Positions 48,892-59,475 of a stretch of 64,000 nt of DNA are shown here, one piece after another. The stretch's first letter is position 1. Each line of letters starts with the position of its first letter. Both the position numbers and the translations under genes were made by a program. The stretch is from positions 58,303 through 122,302 of the forward strand of contig NZ_FNPF01000011.1 in NCBI RefSeq assembly GCF_900107235.1. Reading direction: 5' to 3'. The notes beneath the pieces are model-generated. The model had not been told where the DNA came from. It did not search any database and was given only the letters and a program-made list of their open reading frames with translations. Origin of the DNA: Citreimonas salinaria (GTDB lineage Bacteria; Pseudomonadota; Alphaproteobacteria; Rhodobacterales; Rhodobacteraceae).

Positions 48892-48911
48892 AAAATAAAT
48901 TCCCACATTTT

Positions 48912-48941
48912 TCATCCGGTCGCGACCGGCCTGCGTAACTG
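48912..48941 (+). promoter_or_regulatory. RpoE-type promoter of the divergent operon
   Basis: TCATCC (48912-48917), 18 bp, then TAACTG (48936-48941). Same geometry as the rpoE promoter 20 bp away, facing the FAD-protein operon. Confidence 0.72.
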
Positions 48942-48974
48942 AGAGTAGACACCGCAGAGGAGGAACAAAAGCCC

Positions 48975-50267
48975 ATGCCATTCGAAGCCCGCGGCGCCGC
49001 GCCGAGACGTATTGCCGTGATCGGCGCCGGCATCTCGGGAATGGGGGCGGCGCATCTGTTGGGCGGCAACCACCACGTCACCCTGTTCGAGGCCGAGCCA
49101 CAGCTGGGCGGACATGCGCGGACCCGCATCGCCGGGAAGCGCGGGGATCAGCCGGTCGACACCGGCTTCATCGTGTTCAACTATGCCAATTATACCAACC
49201 TGACGGCGCTGTTCGACCGGCTGGACGTGCCGGTCGTGCGGTCCAACATGAGCTTTTCGGCCAGCCTGCGCGGCGGCGCGATCGAGTACGGCCTGCATTC
49301 GCTGGCCGCGCTCTTCGCGCAGAAGCGCAACGCGGCCAATCCACGGTTCCTGCGGATGGTGCGCGACATCATGCACTTCAACCGCCACGCGCTGGACCGG
49401 TCGCGGGACCGGACGTTGTCGCTGGGCGATTTCCTGGACAGGATGGGCACGGGCGACTGGTTCCGCGACTTCTACCTGCTGCCGCTGTCGGGCGCGATCT
49501 GGTCGACGCCGACCGAGAAGATCCTAGATTTCCCGGCCCACGCGCTGGTGCAGTTCTTCGAGAACCACGCGCTGATGAACACCTACGGTCAGCATCAATG
49601 GTACACGGTCGAGGGGGGCTCGGTCGAATATGTCCGGCGGCTCGAGGCGGCGATGCGCGCGCAGGGCGTAGTGCTTCGGACCGGCACGCCGGTGCAGGCG
49701 GTGCGCCGGACGTCCGGCGGGGTCGAGATCCGCGCGCGCGGCGACTGGGAAGCGTTCGATGACGTGGTCTTCGCCACCCATTCCGACGATTCGCTCGCGA
49801 TGCTGGCCGATCCGTCGCCCGAGGAGCGTGCCGCGCTGGGCGCCGTGCGCTACCAGCCCAACCGCATGGTGCTGCACGCCGACACCGGGATCATGCCCCG
49901 GCGCAAGGTCGTCTGGGCGTCGTGGAACTATACCGAGGCCGAGGCCAAGACGATGAACCGGATCGACCTGACCTACTGGATGAACTGCCTGCAGCCGATC
50001 CCGAAGGACGACCCGATGTTCGTCACGCTGAACTCGACCCGCCCGATCCGCGACGAGCTGATCTACGACGAGACGGTGCTGCGCCACCCGGTCTACGACC
50101 TTCCCGCGCTCGAGGCGCAGCAGGTGGTGGCCGCCCGCAACGGCACGCGCAACACGTGGTTCTGCGGTGCCTGGATGAAGAACGGCTTTCACGAGGACGG
50201 ACTGTCCAGCGCCGTCGACGTTGCCGAGGCCATCACTGCCCGCGCCGATGTCGAGGCCGCCGCATGA
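48975..50267 (+). CDS. NAD(P)/FAD-dependent oxidoreductase, amine-oxidase fold
   Basis: 430 residues. The N-terminal dinucleotide motif is IAVIGAGISGMGAAHLLGG, and later segments are GGHARTRIAGKRGDQPVDTG, FIVFNYANYTNL and the closing CGAWMKNGFHEDGLSSAVDVAEA. It belongs to the flavin amine-oxidase/desaturase group. It is first of a five-gene operon divergent from rpoE. The same gene order is, from memory, an RpoE-controlled operon in R. sphaeroides connected with membrane fatty-acid modification. The ATG at 48975 follows AGAGGAGGA. Confidence 0.88.
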   Translation: MPFEARGAAPRRIAVIGAGISGMGAAHLLGGNHHVTLFEAEPQLGGHARTRIAGKRGDQPVDTGFIVFNYANYTNLTALFDRLDVPVVRSNMSFSASLRGGAIEYGLHSLAALFAQKRNAANPRFLRMVRDIMHFNRHALDRSRDRTLSLGDFLDRMGTGDWFRDFYLLPLSGAIWSTPTEKILDFPAHALVQFFENHALMNTYGQHQWYTVEGGSVEYVRRLEAAMRAQGVVLRTGTPVQAVRRTSGGVEIRARGDWEAFDDVVFATHSDDSLAMLADPSPEERAALGAVRYQPNRMVLHADTGIMPRRKVVWASWNYTEAEAKTMNRIDLTYWMNCLQPIPKDDPMFVTLNSTRPIRDELIYDETVLRHPVYDLPALEAQQVVAARNGTRNTWFCGAWMKNGFHEDGLSSAVDVAEAITARADVEAAA

Positions 50268-51019
50268 GCCATGTCGAGCATATCGAGGGTCACACCTGGC
50301 ACGGCCGCAAGGGCGCCATCGGCAACGCCTTCCGCTATGCGGTGGATTACGTGCTTCTGGACCCCGAGGTGCAACCGCGCGCGCCTTGGCCGTTCTCGCG
50401 CAACCGCGCGAACCTGCTGTCGCTGCACGACAGGGATCACGGGGGTGCGCCCGGCCACGGGCGCGGGCCGGCCTGGGCGCGCGAGGTGCTGGAGGCGCAC
50501 CAGGTGCGCGCGCCGGGCAGGCTGATGCTGCTGGCGCAGCCGCGCACGCTGGGCCACGTGTTCAACCCGGTGTCGTTCTGGCTGGCCCATGACGAGGGCG
50601 GCGCGCTGATGGCGGTGATCGCCGAAGTCAGCAACACCTATGGCGACCGGCATTCCTACCTGTGCGCAAAACCCGATGGCAGCGCGATCACGCGGAGCGA
50701 CACGCTGACGGCGCGCAAGATCTTCCACGTCTCGCCGTTCCAGCCGGTCGAGGGCGGCTATGCCTTCCGCTTCGACATCCGCGACGACCACGTGGGCGTG
50801 CATATCGACTATACGCGCGCCGAGGGCGGGCTGATCGCCACTCTATGCGGGCCGCGCCGGCCGATGAGCCATGCCTCGATCGCGCGGGCATTGCTGCGCC
50901 GGCCGCTGGGCGCGCGCCGGGTGCTGGCGCTGATCCACTGGCAGGCGCTGAAGCTGTGGTGGAAGGGCGCGCGCTTCCGCCAGCGGCCCGCGCCGCCGGT
51001 TGAAGACGTCAGTCGGTGA
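50264..51019 (+). CDS. DUF1365 protein
   Basis: 251 residues. GHTWHGRKGAIGNAFRYAVDYVLLD (family start), LGHVFNPVSFWLAHDEGG, EVSNTYGDRHSYL and KIFHVSPFQPVEGGY identify DUF1365 (PF07103), which often travels with FAD proteins and cyclopropane-fatty-acid synthases. Function is unknown; lipid modification is suggested by context. Its ATG overlaps the previous stop by 4 nt and its stop overlaps the MFS start by 4 nt. Confidence 0.9.
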   Translation: MSHVEHIEGHTWHGRKGAIGNAFRYAVDYVLLDPEVQPRAPWPFSRNRANLLSLHDRDHGGAPGHGRGPAWAREVLEAHQVRAPGRLMLLAQPRTLGHVFNPVSFWLAHDEGGALMAVIAEVSNTYGDRHSYLCAKPDGSAITRSDTLTARKIFHVSPFQPVEGGYAFRFDIRDDHVGVHIDYTRAEGGLIATLCGPRRPMSHASIARALLRRPLGARRVLALIHWQALKLWWKGARFRQRPAPPVEDVSR

Positions 51020-52239
51020 CCGAGCGCCTCGGCGCCTATGCGGTCTTCGCCGGAGTGCTGTCGGCGGCTGGCCTGCCGATCTACATCCACGCGCCCAAGT
51101 TCTACGTCGACCAGTACGGCGTCAGCCTTGCCGCGCTGGGCGGCGTGCTGTTCGTGCTGCGGCTGGCGGACGTGGTGCAGGATCCGGTGCTGGGCTGGCT
51201 GGCGCAGGCGACGCAGGCCGCGCGGGGTTTGGGCGTCGCGGTGGCGGTGGCGCTGATGGGCGCGGGGATGGTGGGGCTTTTCGCGCTCGACCCGCTGCTG
51301 CCGCCGCTGTGGTGGTTCGCGCTGACGCTGACGGTCGTCTTCTCGAGCTTCAGTTTCCTGACGATCGCGTTCTATTCGACCGGGGTGGCCAAGGCCGGCG
51401 CGCTGGCGGGGCAGGGGCACCTGCGGCTGGCCCGCTGGCGCGAGACGGGCGCGCTGCTGGGGGTGTGTGCGGCCGCGCTGATGCCCAGCGTGCTGGCGCC
51501 GCTGGGCGTGCCGCCCTTCGCCGGTTTCGCGGCGGTGTTCGTGGTGTTCTGCGCGGTCGCGGCGCTCGTGATGGCGCCGGAATGGCGCCACAGCGCGGCG
51601 CTGCCGGCAACGGGGTTCGCGCTGGTGCTGCGCGACGGCGTCGCGCTGCGGTTGCTGGCGGTGGCGCTGGTCAACGCGGCGCCGGTGGCGGTGTCCTCGA
51701 CCCTGTTCCTGTTCTTCGTGGAAAGCCGCCTTCAGGCGCCGGGCTGGGAAGGGCCGCTGCTGCTGGTGTTCTTCCTTTCGGCCGCCGCCGCAGCGCCGGG
51801 CTGGGGCATGGCGGCCGAGCGCTTCGGCGCGAAGCGCGTGCTGCTGGCGGCGATGGTGCTGTCGATCGCGGCCTTCGGCGGGGCGCTGGCGCTGGGCGCG
51901 GGCGATGCGTGGCTGTTCGCGCTGATCTGCATTGCCTCGGGCGCGACCGTGGGCGCGGACCTGACGCTGCTGCCGGCGCTGTTCGCGGCGCGCATGGCAC
52001 GCATCTCTCCGGCCGGGGCCGAGGGCTTTGCGCTGTGGTCCTTCGCGTCCAAGTTCACGTTGGCCTTCGCGGCGATCGCGCTACTTCCGGTGCTGGAATG
52101 GCAGGGGTTCCGGTCCGGGGAAGACAACGGAGAGGCGGCTTTGCGGACGCTCGGCCTGCTCTATGCCGGGGTGCCGTGTCTGCTGAAGCTGGTGGCGATC
52201 GGCCTGCTGGTCGCCACGCCGATCAGGGGGAATGCGTGA
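51016..52239 (+). CDS. MFS transporter, GPH-like
   Basis: 407 residues starting at GTG 51016, overlapping the DUF1365 stop (GTGA). It has twelve hydrophobic segments. FYVDQYGVSLAALGGVLFVLRLADVVQDPVLGWLA (in parts) carries the Asp motif typical of glycoside-pentoside-hexuronide and lipid-linked MFS proteins. Substrate is unknown; in this operon it could move a lipid or its precursor. No frameshift is seen. Confidence 0.85.
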   Translation: MTERLGAYAVFAGVLSAAGLPIYIHAPKFYVDQYGVSLAALGGVLFVLRLADVVQDPVLGWLAQATQAARGLGVAVAVALMGAGMVGLFALDPLLPPLWWFALTLTVVFSSFSFLTIAFYSTGVAKAGALAGQGHLRLARWRETGALLGVCAAALMPSVLAPLGVPPFAGFAAVFVVFCAVAALVMAPEWRHSAALPATGFALVLRDGVALRLLAVALVNAAPVAVSSTLFLFFVESRLQAPGWEGPLLLVFFLSAAAAAPGWGMAAERFGAKRVLLAAMVLSIAAFGGALALGAGDAWLFALICIASGATVGADLTLLPALFAARMARISPAGAEGFALWSFASKFTLAFAAIALLPVLEWQGFRSGEDNGEAALRTLGLLYAGVPCLLKLVAIGLLVATPIRGNA

Positions 52240-52802
52240 TGGAGGCGCTGTATTTCGTCGCGGGCTCGGCCGCGATGCTGGGGATGAGCTGGCTCCGCGC
52301 GCGCTGGTTCGGGTTTGTCGCGCAGAAGCCGGCGGATTACCGCGGCGCGCCGGGCGAGGCGCTGGACCTGCGGCGGCACCTGAACGGCCCGATCCTGTGC
52401 GACGGGGTGATCTACGGGCCGACGGGGCGCGTGAGTTCGCGCTTCACCGCCGAGTTCGACGCGGCGTGGGAGGGCAACCGCGGGCGGCTGATCGAGCATT
52501 TCGTCTATGACACGGGGGCGCGGCAGCGGCGCGAGTGGACCCTGATGCTGGGCAATGACGGTCGGGTGACAGCCACCGCGCCCGACGTGGTGGGCGAGGG
52601 GCTGGGACGCGTCGAGGGGCCGGCGCTGCAGTTGCGCTACCGCATACGTCTGCCGGCAGATGCGGGCGGGCACGTGCTGGACGCCACCGACTGGATGTAC
52701 CTAGGACCGAACGGTACGATCGTGAACCGATCGCAGTTTCGGAAGTTTGGAATAAAGGTGGCCGAGTTGGTGGCCACCATGAGACGGAAGGAGGCCGCGT
52801 GA
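52239..52802 (+). CDS. DUF3833 lipoprotein-like protein
   Basis: 187 residues, ATG overlapping the MFS stop (TGATG). A hydrophobic N terminus (ALYFVAGSAAMLGMSWLRA) is followed by LDLRRHLNGPILCDGVIYGP, then DRVSS-type FTAEFDAAW and EWTLMLGNDGRVTATAPDVVG. This fits DUF3833, a conserved exported or membrane-anchored family of unknown function. A typical lipobox Cys is not evident. It is fourth of the operon. Confidence 0.85.
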   Translation: MEALYFVAGSAAMLGMSWLRARWFGFVAQKPADYRGAPGEALDLRRHLNGPILCDGVIYGPTGRVSSRFTAEFDAAWEGNRGRLIEHFVYDTGARQRREWTLMLGNDGRVTATAPDVVGEGLGRVEGPALQLRYRIRLPADAGGHVLDATDWMYLGPNGTIVNRSQFRKFGIKVAELVATMRRKEAA

Positions 52803-53530
52803 GGGACTGGATCGGGAAACGCTATTGGTTGGTGGGCGCCTCGGAAGGGCTGGGCGAGGCGCTGGCACATGCCCTCAGCCGCGCCGGGGCCGAACTGGTG
52901 CTGACGGCGCGGTCGCAAGACAAGCTCGAGACGCTGGCGCAGGCCCTTCCGGGCCGCGCGGTTGTCGAGCCGGGCGACGTCACCGACGCGGACGGGCTGC
53001 AGGCGATCTTCGATCGCCACGAGATCGACGGCGTGGTGCAGATGGCGGGCGTCTACTGGCCCTTCGGCGCCAAGAACTGGAACGCCGAGAAGGCCACGAC
53101 GATGGCCGACGTGAATTTCACCGGGGCGATACGCCTGATGGGCGTGGTGCTGCCCCGCTTCGTCGCGCGTGACGCCGGCCACATCGTGCTGACCGGCTCG
53201 CTGTCGGGGTTCCGCGGGCTGCCCGGATCGGCGCCGTACGTGGCGACGAAGGCCGGGATCATGGCGCTGGCGGAGTCGCTGTACGCGGACCTGCGGCGCA
53301 CGGGCGTGGAGGTGCAGCTGGTGAACCCCGGCTTCGTCCGCACCCGGCTGACCGCGAAGAACGACTTCAAGATGCCATTCATCATGGAGCCCGAGGATGC
53401 CGCGCGCCGGATGTTCGAGCACATGAACTCGGGCAACTTCAAGCGGTCCTTCCCGACCGGGTTCAGCTATGTCTTCCGGGGCGGGCAATTCCTGCCGGAC
53501 GGGCTGTATTACCGGCTGTTCGGCGCCTAG
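52799..53530 (+). CDS. SDR-family oxidoreductase
   Basis: 243 residues, GTG start overlapping the DUF3833 stop. The NAD(P) motif is G13ASEGLG19, a variant of TGxxxGxG. The catalytic set is LTGSLSGFRG and APYVATKAG (Ser-Tyr-Lys), then LVNPGFVRT. It is last in the RpoE-linked operon and probably reduces or oxidises a lipid-like carbonyl. Its stop overlaps the convergent dinB by 4 nt. Confidence 0.9.
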   Translation: MRDWIGKRYWLVGASEGLGEALAHALSRAGAELVLTARSQDKLETLAQALPGRAVVEPGDVTDADGLQAIFDRHEIDGVVQMAGVYWPFGAKNWNAEKATTMADVNFTGAIRLMGVVLPRFVARDAGHIVLTGSLSGFRGLPGSAPYVATKAGIMALAESLYADLRRTGVEVQLVNPGFVRTRLTAKNDFKMPFIMEPEDAARRMFEHMNSGNFKRSFPTGFSYVFRGGQFLPDGLYYRLFGA

Positions 53531-54780
53531 CGCAGCGACCGTCCCTTGACGATCGCCGCCTCGCCGAAGCGCGCGCGGATCGCGTCGGTGGCGCGCTCGG
53601 CCCGCGCCCGCGCCTCGGCCTGCGGATCCAGAAGGTCGCGGCCGCGATCGGCCAACGCTTCGGGCACCAGGTCCGAGACGCCCGCGCCCAGCAGGCGGTA
53701 CGATCCGCCGGCCGGAACCTGGTCGAACAGCGCGCGCGCGGTGCGATAGATCCGGTCGGCCATCTGCGTCGCGTCGTTCAGCGAGGTACGCCGCGTGATC
53801 AGCGTGAAATCCGCGCGCTTGAGCTTCAGCACAACGACCCGTCCCGCCAGCCCCTTTGCCTTGGCGCGGTCGGCGACCTTTTCGGCCATGCGCCACAGGT
53901 GCCCGTCCAAGATGTCCGCATCGGCTGTGTTCTCGTCGAACGTCGTCTCGTTCGAGATCGACTTCATCGCCGCGTCGCGCGTCACGCGGCGGTTGTCCTC
54001 GCCCCGGGCGAGGTGCCACAGCCGGTCTCCCATCGAGCCGAAGCGCGCGGCGAGGTCGCGCCTGTCCCAGCGGCGCAAGTCGTCGAAGGTGCGGATGCCG
54101 GCGGCGTCCAGCGCGGCCTGACCGGCCGCGCCCACGCCCCAGATCATGCGCACGGGCTTGGGCCCGAGGAAATCCATCGTCTCGGCCCGGCCGATCACTG
54201 CGAAGCCGTGCGGCTTGTCAAGGTCACTGGCGATCTTGGCCAGGAACTTGTTGTGCGACAGCCCGATCGACCCGGTCACCCCAAGCTCGGACCGCATGCG
54301 GCGCACTAGGCCGGCCAGCACCACTGCCGGGGGCGCGCCGTGCAGGCGGGCGGTGCCGGTGAGGTCGAGGAACGCCTCGTCCAGCGAGAGCGGCTCGATC
54401 GCTGGGGTGAGCTCCTCCATCATCACGCGGATGGCGCGGCTGACCTCGGCATAGACCGACATGCGGGGCTTGAGGATCACCGCGTCGGGGCACAGCTGCA
54501 GCGCCTTGAACATCGGCATGGCCGAACGGACGCCCCGGATGCGCGCCACGTAGCAGGCGGTGGACACGACGCCGCGCCGGCCGCCGCCGATGATGACCGG
54601 CTTGTCGGCGAGGTCCGGATTGTCGCGCTTTTCCACGCTGGCATAGAAGGCGTCGCAATCCATGTGCGCGATCGACAGGTCCCACAATTCGTCATGCGCG
54701 ACGATGCGCGGCCGGCCGCAGGCGGGGCAGCGGCGGCCGGTCTCGGACCGGGTCAGGCAGTCGCGGCAGAGGGCGGGCAT
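53527..54780 (-). CDS. dinB: DNA polymerase IV with N-terminal zinc ribbon
   Basis: 417 residues. The polymerase core has catalytic acids in IAHMDCDAFYASVEK and PLSLDEAFLD, plus ARIRGVRSAMP and GLSHNKFLAKIASD. It precedes a little-finger domain. An extra N terminus carries C5-x2-C8 and C18-x2-C21, a zinc ribbon not found in E. coli DinB. A translesion polymerase. No LexA box is visible within the 75-bp gap to pyrF. The ATG at 54780 includes the ribbon; starting after it would lose only the extension. Confidence 0.93.
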   Translation of the reverse strand: MPALCRDCLTRSETGRRCPACGRPRIVAHDELWDLSIAHMDCDAFYASVEKRDNPDLADKPVIIGGGRRGVVSTACYVARIRGVRSAMPMFKALQLCPDAVILKPRMSVYAEVSRAIRVMMEELTPAIEPLSLDEAFLDLTGTARLHGAPPAVVLAGLVRRMRSELGVTGSIGLSHNKFLAKIASDLDKPHGFAVIGRAETMDFLGPKPVRMIWGVGAAGQAALDAAGIRTFDDLRRWDRRDLAARFGSMGDRLWHLARGEDNRRVTRDAAMKSISNETTFDENTADADILDGHLWRMAEKVADRAKAKGLAGRVVVLKLKRADFTLITRRTSLNDATQMADRIYRTARALFDQVPAGGSYRLLGAGVSDLVPEALADRGRDLLDPQAEARARAERATDAIRARFGEAAIVKGRSLR

Positions 54781-54855
54781 CGGGCGATCCGTGGACGTGC
54801 CCGTGCACCATACGCCGCAAGCGGTCGGTAATCCATCGCCGCCGGGGGCGCGGCG

Positions 54856-55551
54856 CTAGAGCCCACGCATCTCGTCGACGATGGCCTGCGCGGCGGCGCG
54901 CGGGTCGGGCGCGCGGTGGATCGGCCGGCCGACGACGACGTGATCGGCACCTGCGCCGATGGCGCTGGCGGGGGTGGCGATGCGCTTCTGGTCGTCGCTG
55001 GCCGCGCCCGCAGGCCGTACGCCGGGGGTGACGATCAGACGGCCGGTCGCCTCGGGCAGGGCGCGGATCATCGCCGCCTCGGCCGGCGAGGCGATGACCC
55101 CGTCGGCGCCGGCCTCGAAAGCGCGTCCGGCGCGGGTGGCCACCAGGTCGGGGATCGCGCCGCTCTCGATCATCGCGGCGTCGAGATCGTTGCGGTCGAG
55201 CGAGGTCAGGATCGTCACGGCGAGGATCTTCATGCCCGACCCGGCCGCGCCCTCGCGCGCGGCGCGCACCACGTGCGGATCGCCGTGCACGGTCAGGAAA
55301 TCCAGGTCGAACTGCGCCAGCCCGCGCACCGCGGATTCCACCGTGGCGCCGATGTCGAACAGCTTCATGTCGAGGAATATGCGTTTGCCGTGCTCGGACT
55401 TGAGCTCGTTGGCCAGCGCCAGCCCGCCGCCGGTCAGCATGCCCAGGCCTATCTTGTAGAACGACACGGTGTCGCCCAGCCGTTCGGCCAAGGCCATCCC
55501 CTCGAGGGCGTTCGCGACGTCCAGCGCGACGATCAGGCGGTCATCGGTCAT
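54856..55551 (-). CDS. pyrF: Orotidine-5'-phosphate decarboxylase
   Basis: 231 residues. The catalytic Asp-Lys-Asp block is FLDMKLFDIG. The N-terminal LIVALDVANALEGM and C-terminal IVTPGVRP and GADHVVVGRPI bind phosphate. Last step of UMP synthesis. The ATG at 55551 follows AAGGAG; longer frames run into unrelated coding-free DNA. Monocistronic by appearance, 75 bp from dinB. Confidence 0.95.
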   Translation of the reverse strand: MTDDRLIVALDVANALEGMALAERLGDTVSFYKIGLGMLTGGGLALANELKSEHGKRIFLDMKLFDIGATVESAVRGLAQFDLDFLTVHGDPHVVRAAREGAAGSGMKILAVTILTSLDRNDLDAAMIESGAIPDLVATRAGRAFEAGADGVIASPAEAAMIRALPEATGRLIVTPGVRPAGAASDDQKRIATPASAIGAGADHVVVGRPIHRAPDPRAAAQAIVDEMRGL

Positions 55552-55648
55552 GGCGGCTCCTTCAGGGTAGTTGCCTTGGGCGGACTCCCTTGGCTGGCGG
55601 TGTCTTATCGGCCCCCGGGGCAGGGTCAAGCGATGGAGGCGCTTGGAA

Positions 55649-55666
55649 CTGCGCCGCCCGGCGCAG
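55649..55666. repeat. Inverted repeat before the acidic membrane-protein pair
   Basis: CTGCGCCG-CC-CGGCGCAG, perfect 8-bp arms, 30 bp upstream of the ATG at 55696. It may be a regulatory site or a transcript hairpin. Confidence 0.4.
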
Positions 55667-55695
55667 GGTTGAGTGTACAACGAAAGGAGAAATCC

Positions 55696-56124
55696 ATGAC
55701 AAGACGCAGCAAAGGTTTCATCAGTGTCGCCGTCGTGGCCGTGATCGTCGTTCTGGCCCTGGGATGGCTGGCAACACAGGACGATTCCGAAATGGACCGG
55801 CAGCATCGCACGGGCGAGGGCAGCAACCTCGACGGCATTTCGGGTCAGACCGAAGACGGGGTGCTGCAGCCCGAGGGTCCGGGCGTGTTCATCGAGGGCT
55901 CGACCAACGCGACGGACACGACGGCGATCCAGGATCCCGATCCCGAGGTTCCCCCCCAAGAGGGCAGCGCCGTACAGCCGGACCAAGTCATCTCGCCCGA
56001 GAGAGGCGAGGTTCAGAACGACACCGGAATGGTGACGGTCGAGCCCGATCTGGGCGTCGACGGTGACGCGTACGAGGACGAGGCCGACGGCGCGGAAACC
56101 GACACGCAAAGAGAGGAAAACTGA
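55696..56124 (+). CDS. Membrane-anchored acidic protein, 142 residues
   Basis: Starts at an ATG after GAAAGGAGA. A basic tip (MTRRSKG) leads into one TM helix (FISVAVVAVIVVLALGWLA). The remaining 115 residues are Asp/Glu/Pro/Gly-rich, probably disordered and periplasmic. I do not recognise it. The stop overlaps the next start (TGATG), and that gene has the same plan, so the two may act together. Confidence 0.7.
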   Translation: MTRRSKGFISVAVVAVIVVLALGWLATQDDSEMDRQHRTGEGSNLDGISGQTEDGVLQPEGPGVFIEGSTNATDTTAIQDPDPEVPPQEGSAVQPDQVISPERGEVQNDTGMVTVEPDLGVDGDAYEDEADGAETDTQREEN

Positions 56125-56405
56125 TGGCCGAGAAGAAGAAGACCCCCCGCTGGTTGTTCGCGGCCATTCCGTTGGGCTTCGTCTTGCTGGTGGGGATCAT
56201 GCTGCTGGTGGGCGAGCGGACCGGCGGTCCGACTACCAACCCCTACGAGAGCGGCGACATCCTGGAAACCAGCCAGTCGCCGGAGTTGGACCCTGAGGTG
56301 GTCGTCGATCCCGACGGCGTGCAGGAGCCGTTCGTGCCGACTCCGTCGGGCCCTGAATACGACGACAACGACACGGTGATCGACGACAACGTGGTGACGG
56401 AATAG
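56124..56405 (+). CDS. Membrane-anchored acidic protein, 93 residues
   Basis: MAEKKKTPRW, then one TM helix (LFAAIPLGFVLLVGIMLLVG), then an acidic, Pro-rich tail with DDNDTVIDDN. Same topology as the preceding protein, without clear sequence identity in the tails. Unknown function. A 146-bp gap to clpB contains the palindrome GCAATATTGC (56422-56431). Confidence 0.7.
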   Translation: MAEKKKTPRWLFAAIPLGFVLLVGIMLLVGERTGGPTTNPYESGDILETSQSPELDPEVVVDPDGVQEPFVPTPSGPEYDDNDTVIDDNVVTE

Positions 56406-56551
56406 TATCGCTGGCGTAGTGGCAATATTGCAACGGTCGGGCCTTGCAAAGGGTCCGGCCGATCTCCACTTCAATCACGAGGCCCCGAGATGCGGCGCGC
56501 TGCCTGGCAGGCGTCCGCGGGCGAGGGGGTGCTTGAAAAAGGAGAGATACC

Positions 56552-59167
<2,616 letters not shown>

Positions 59168-59226
59168 AGGGGACGATGCGGTGGTTCACTGAGGCCGTCC
59201 GGCAGGCCCTGGGACACCGGGAGAAA

Positions 59227-59250
59227 GGCGGGGGAGACCCCGCCTTTTTT
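59227..59250 (+). terminator. Intrinsic terminator of clpB
   Basis: GGCGGGG-GAGA-CCCCGCC followed by TTTTTT, 60 bp after the clpB stop. Confidence 0.92.
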
Positions 59251-59263
59251 CATGGCCCGAAGG

Positions 59264-59339
59264 GGTGTCCCACGGTGGGACACTCGGGTGGGTAAGGGAT
59301 TTCAATGGGTTACAGAGACGGATTCAGGAGTTGTTAGGG
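59264..59339. repeat. 76-bp dispersed repeat, copy 2
   Basis: GGTGTCCCA-CGG-TGGGACACT head, then the GACGGATTCAGGAGTTGTTAG block. It aligns without gaps to 37256-37331. It lies just after the clpB terminator and 128 bp before the lower-GC gene. Confidence 0.75.
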
Positions 59340-59458
59340 TTTGGAGCGTTTCGCGAGCCAGCACAACGCGACTTGGCCGTACCCACCTTTCGTATGAACA
59401 TTGCTCACGTGTGATGCTCCGCGCCTTGTGGATGCTGTGGCCGAACAACTAGGCTGTT

Positions 59459-59475
59459 CCGGACATAGTGTCCGG
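59459..59475. repeat. Palindrome at the start of the lower-GC gene
   Basis: CCGGACA-TAG-TGTCCGG, perfect 7-bp arms. It overlaps the candidate GTG start at 59468, so it may be an operator and the true start may lie further in. Confidence 0.55.

Noticed and set aside
56443..56471. Heat-shock sigma-32 promoter before clpB
   Set aside because: CTTGCA is present, but no acceptable -10 occurs at the expected spacing.
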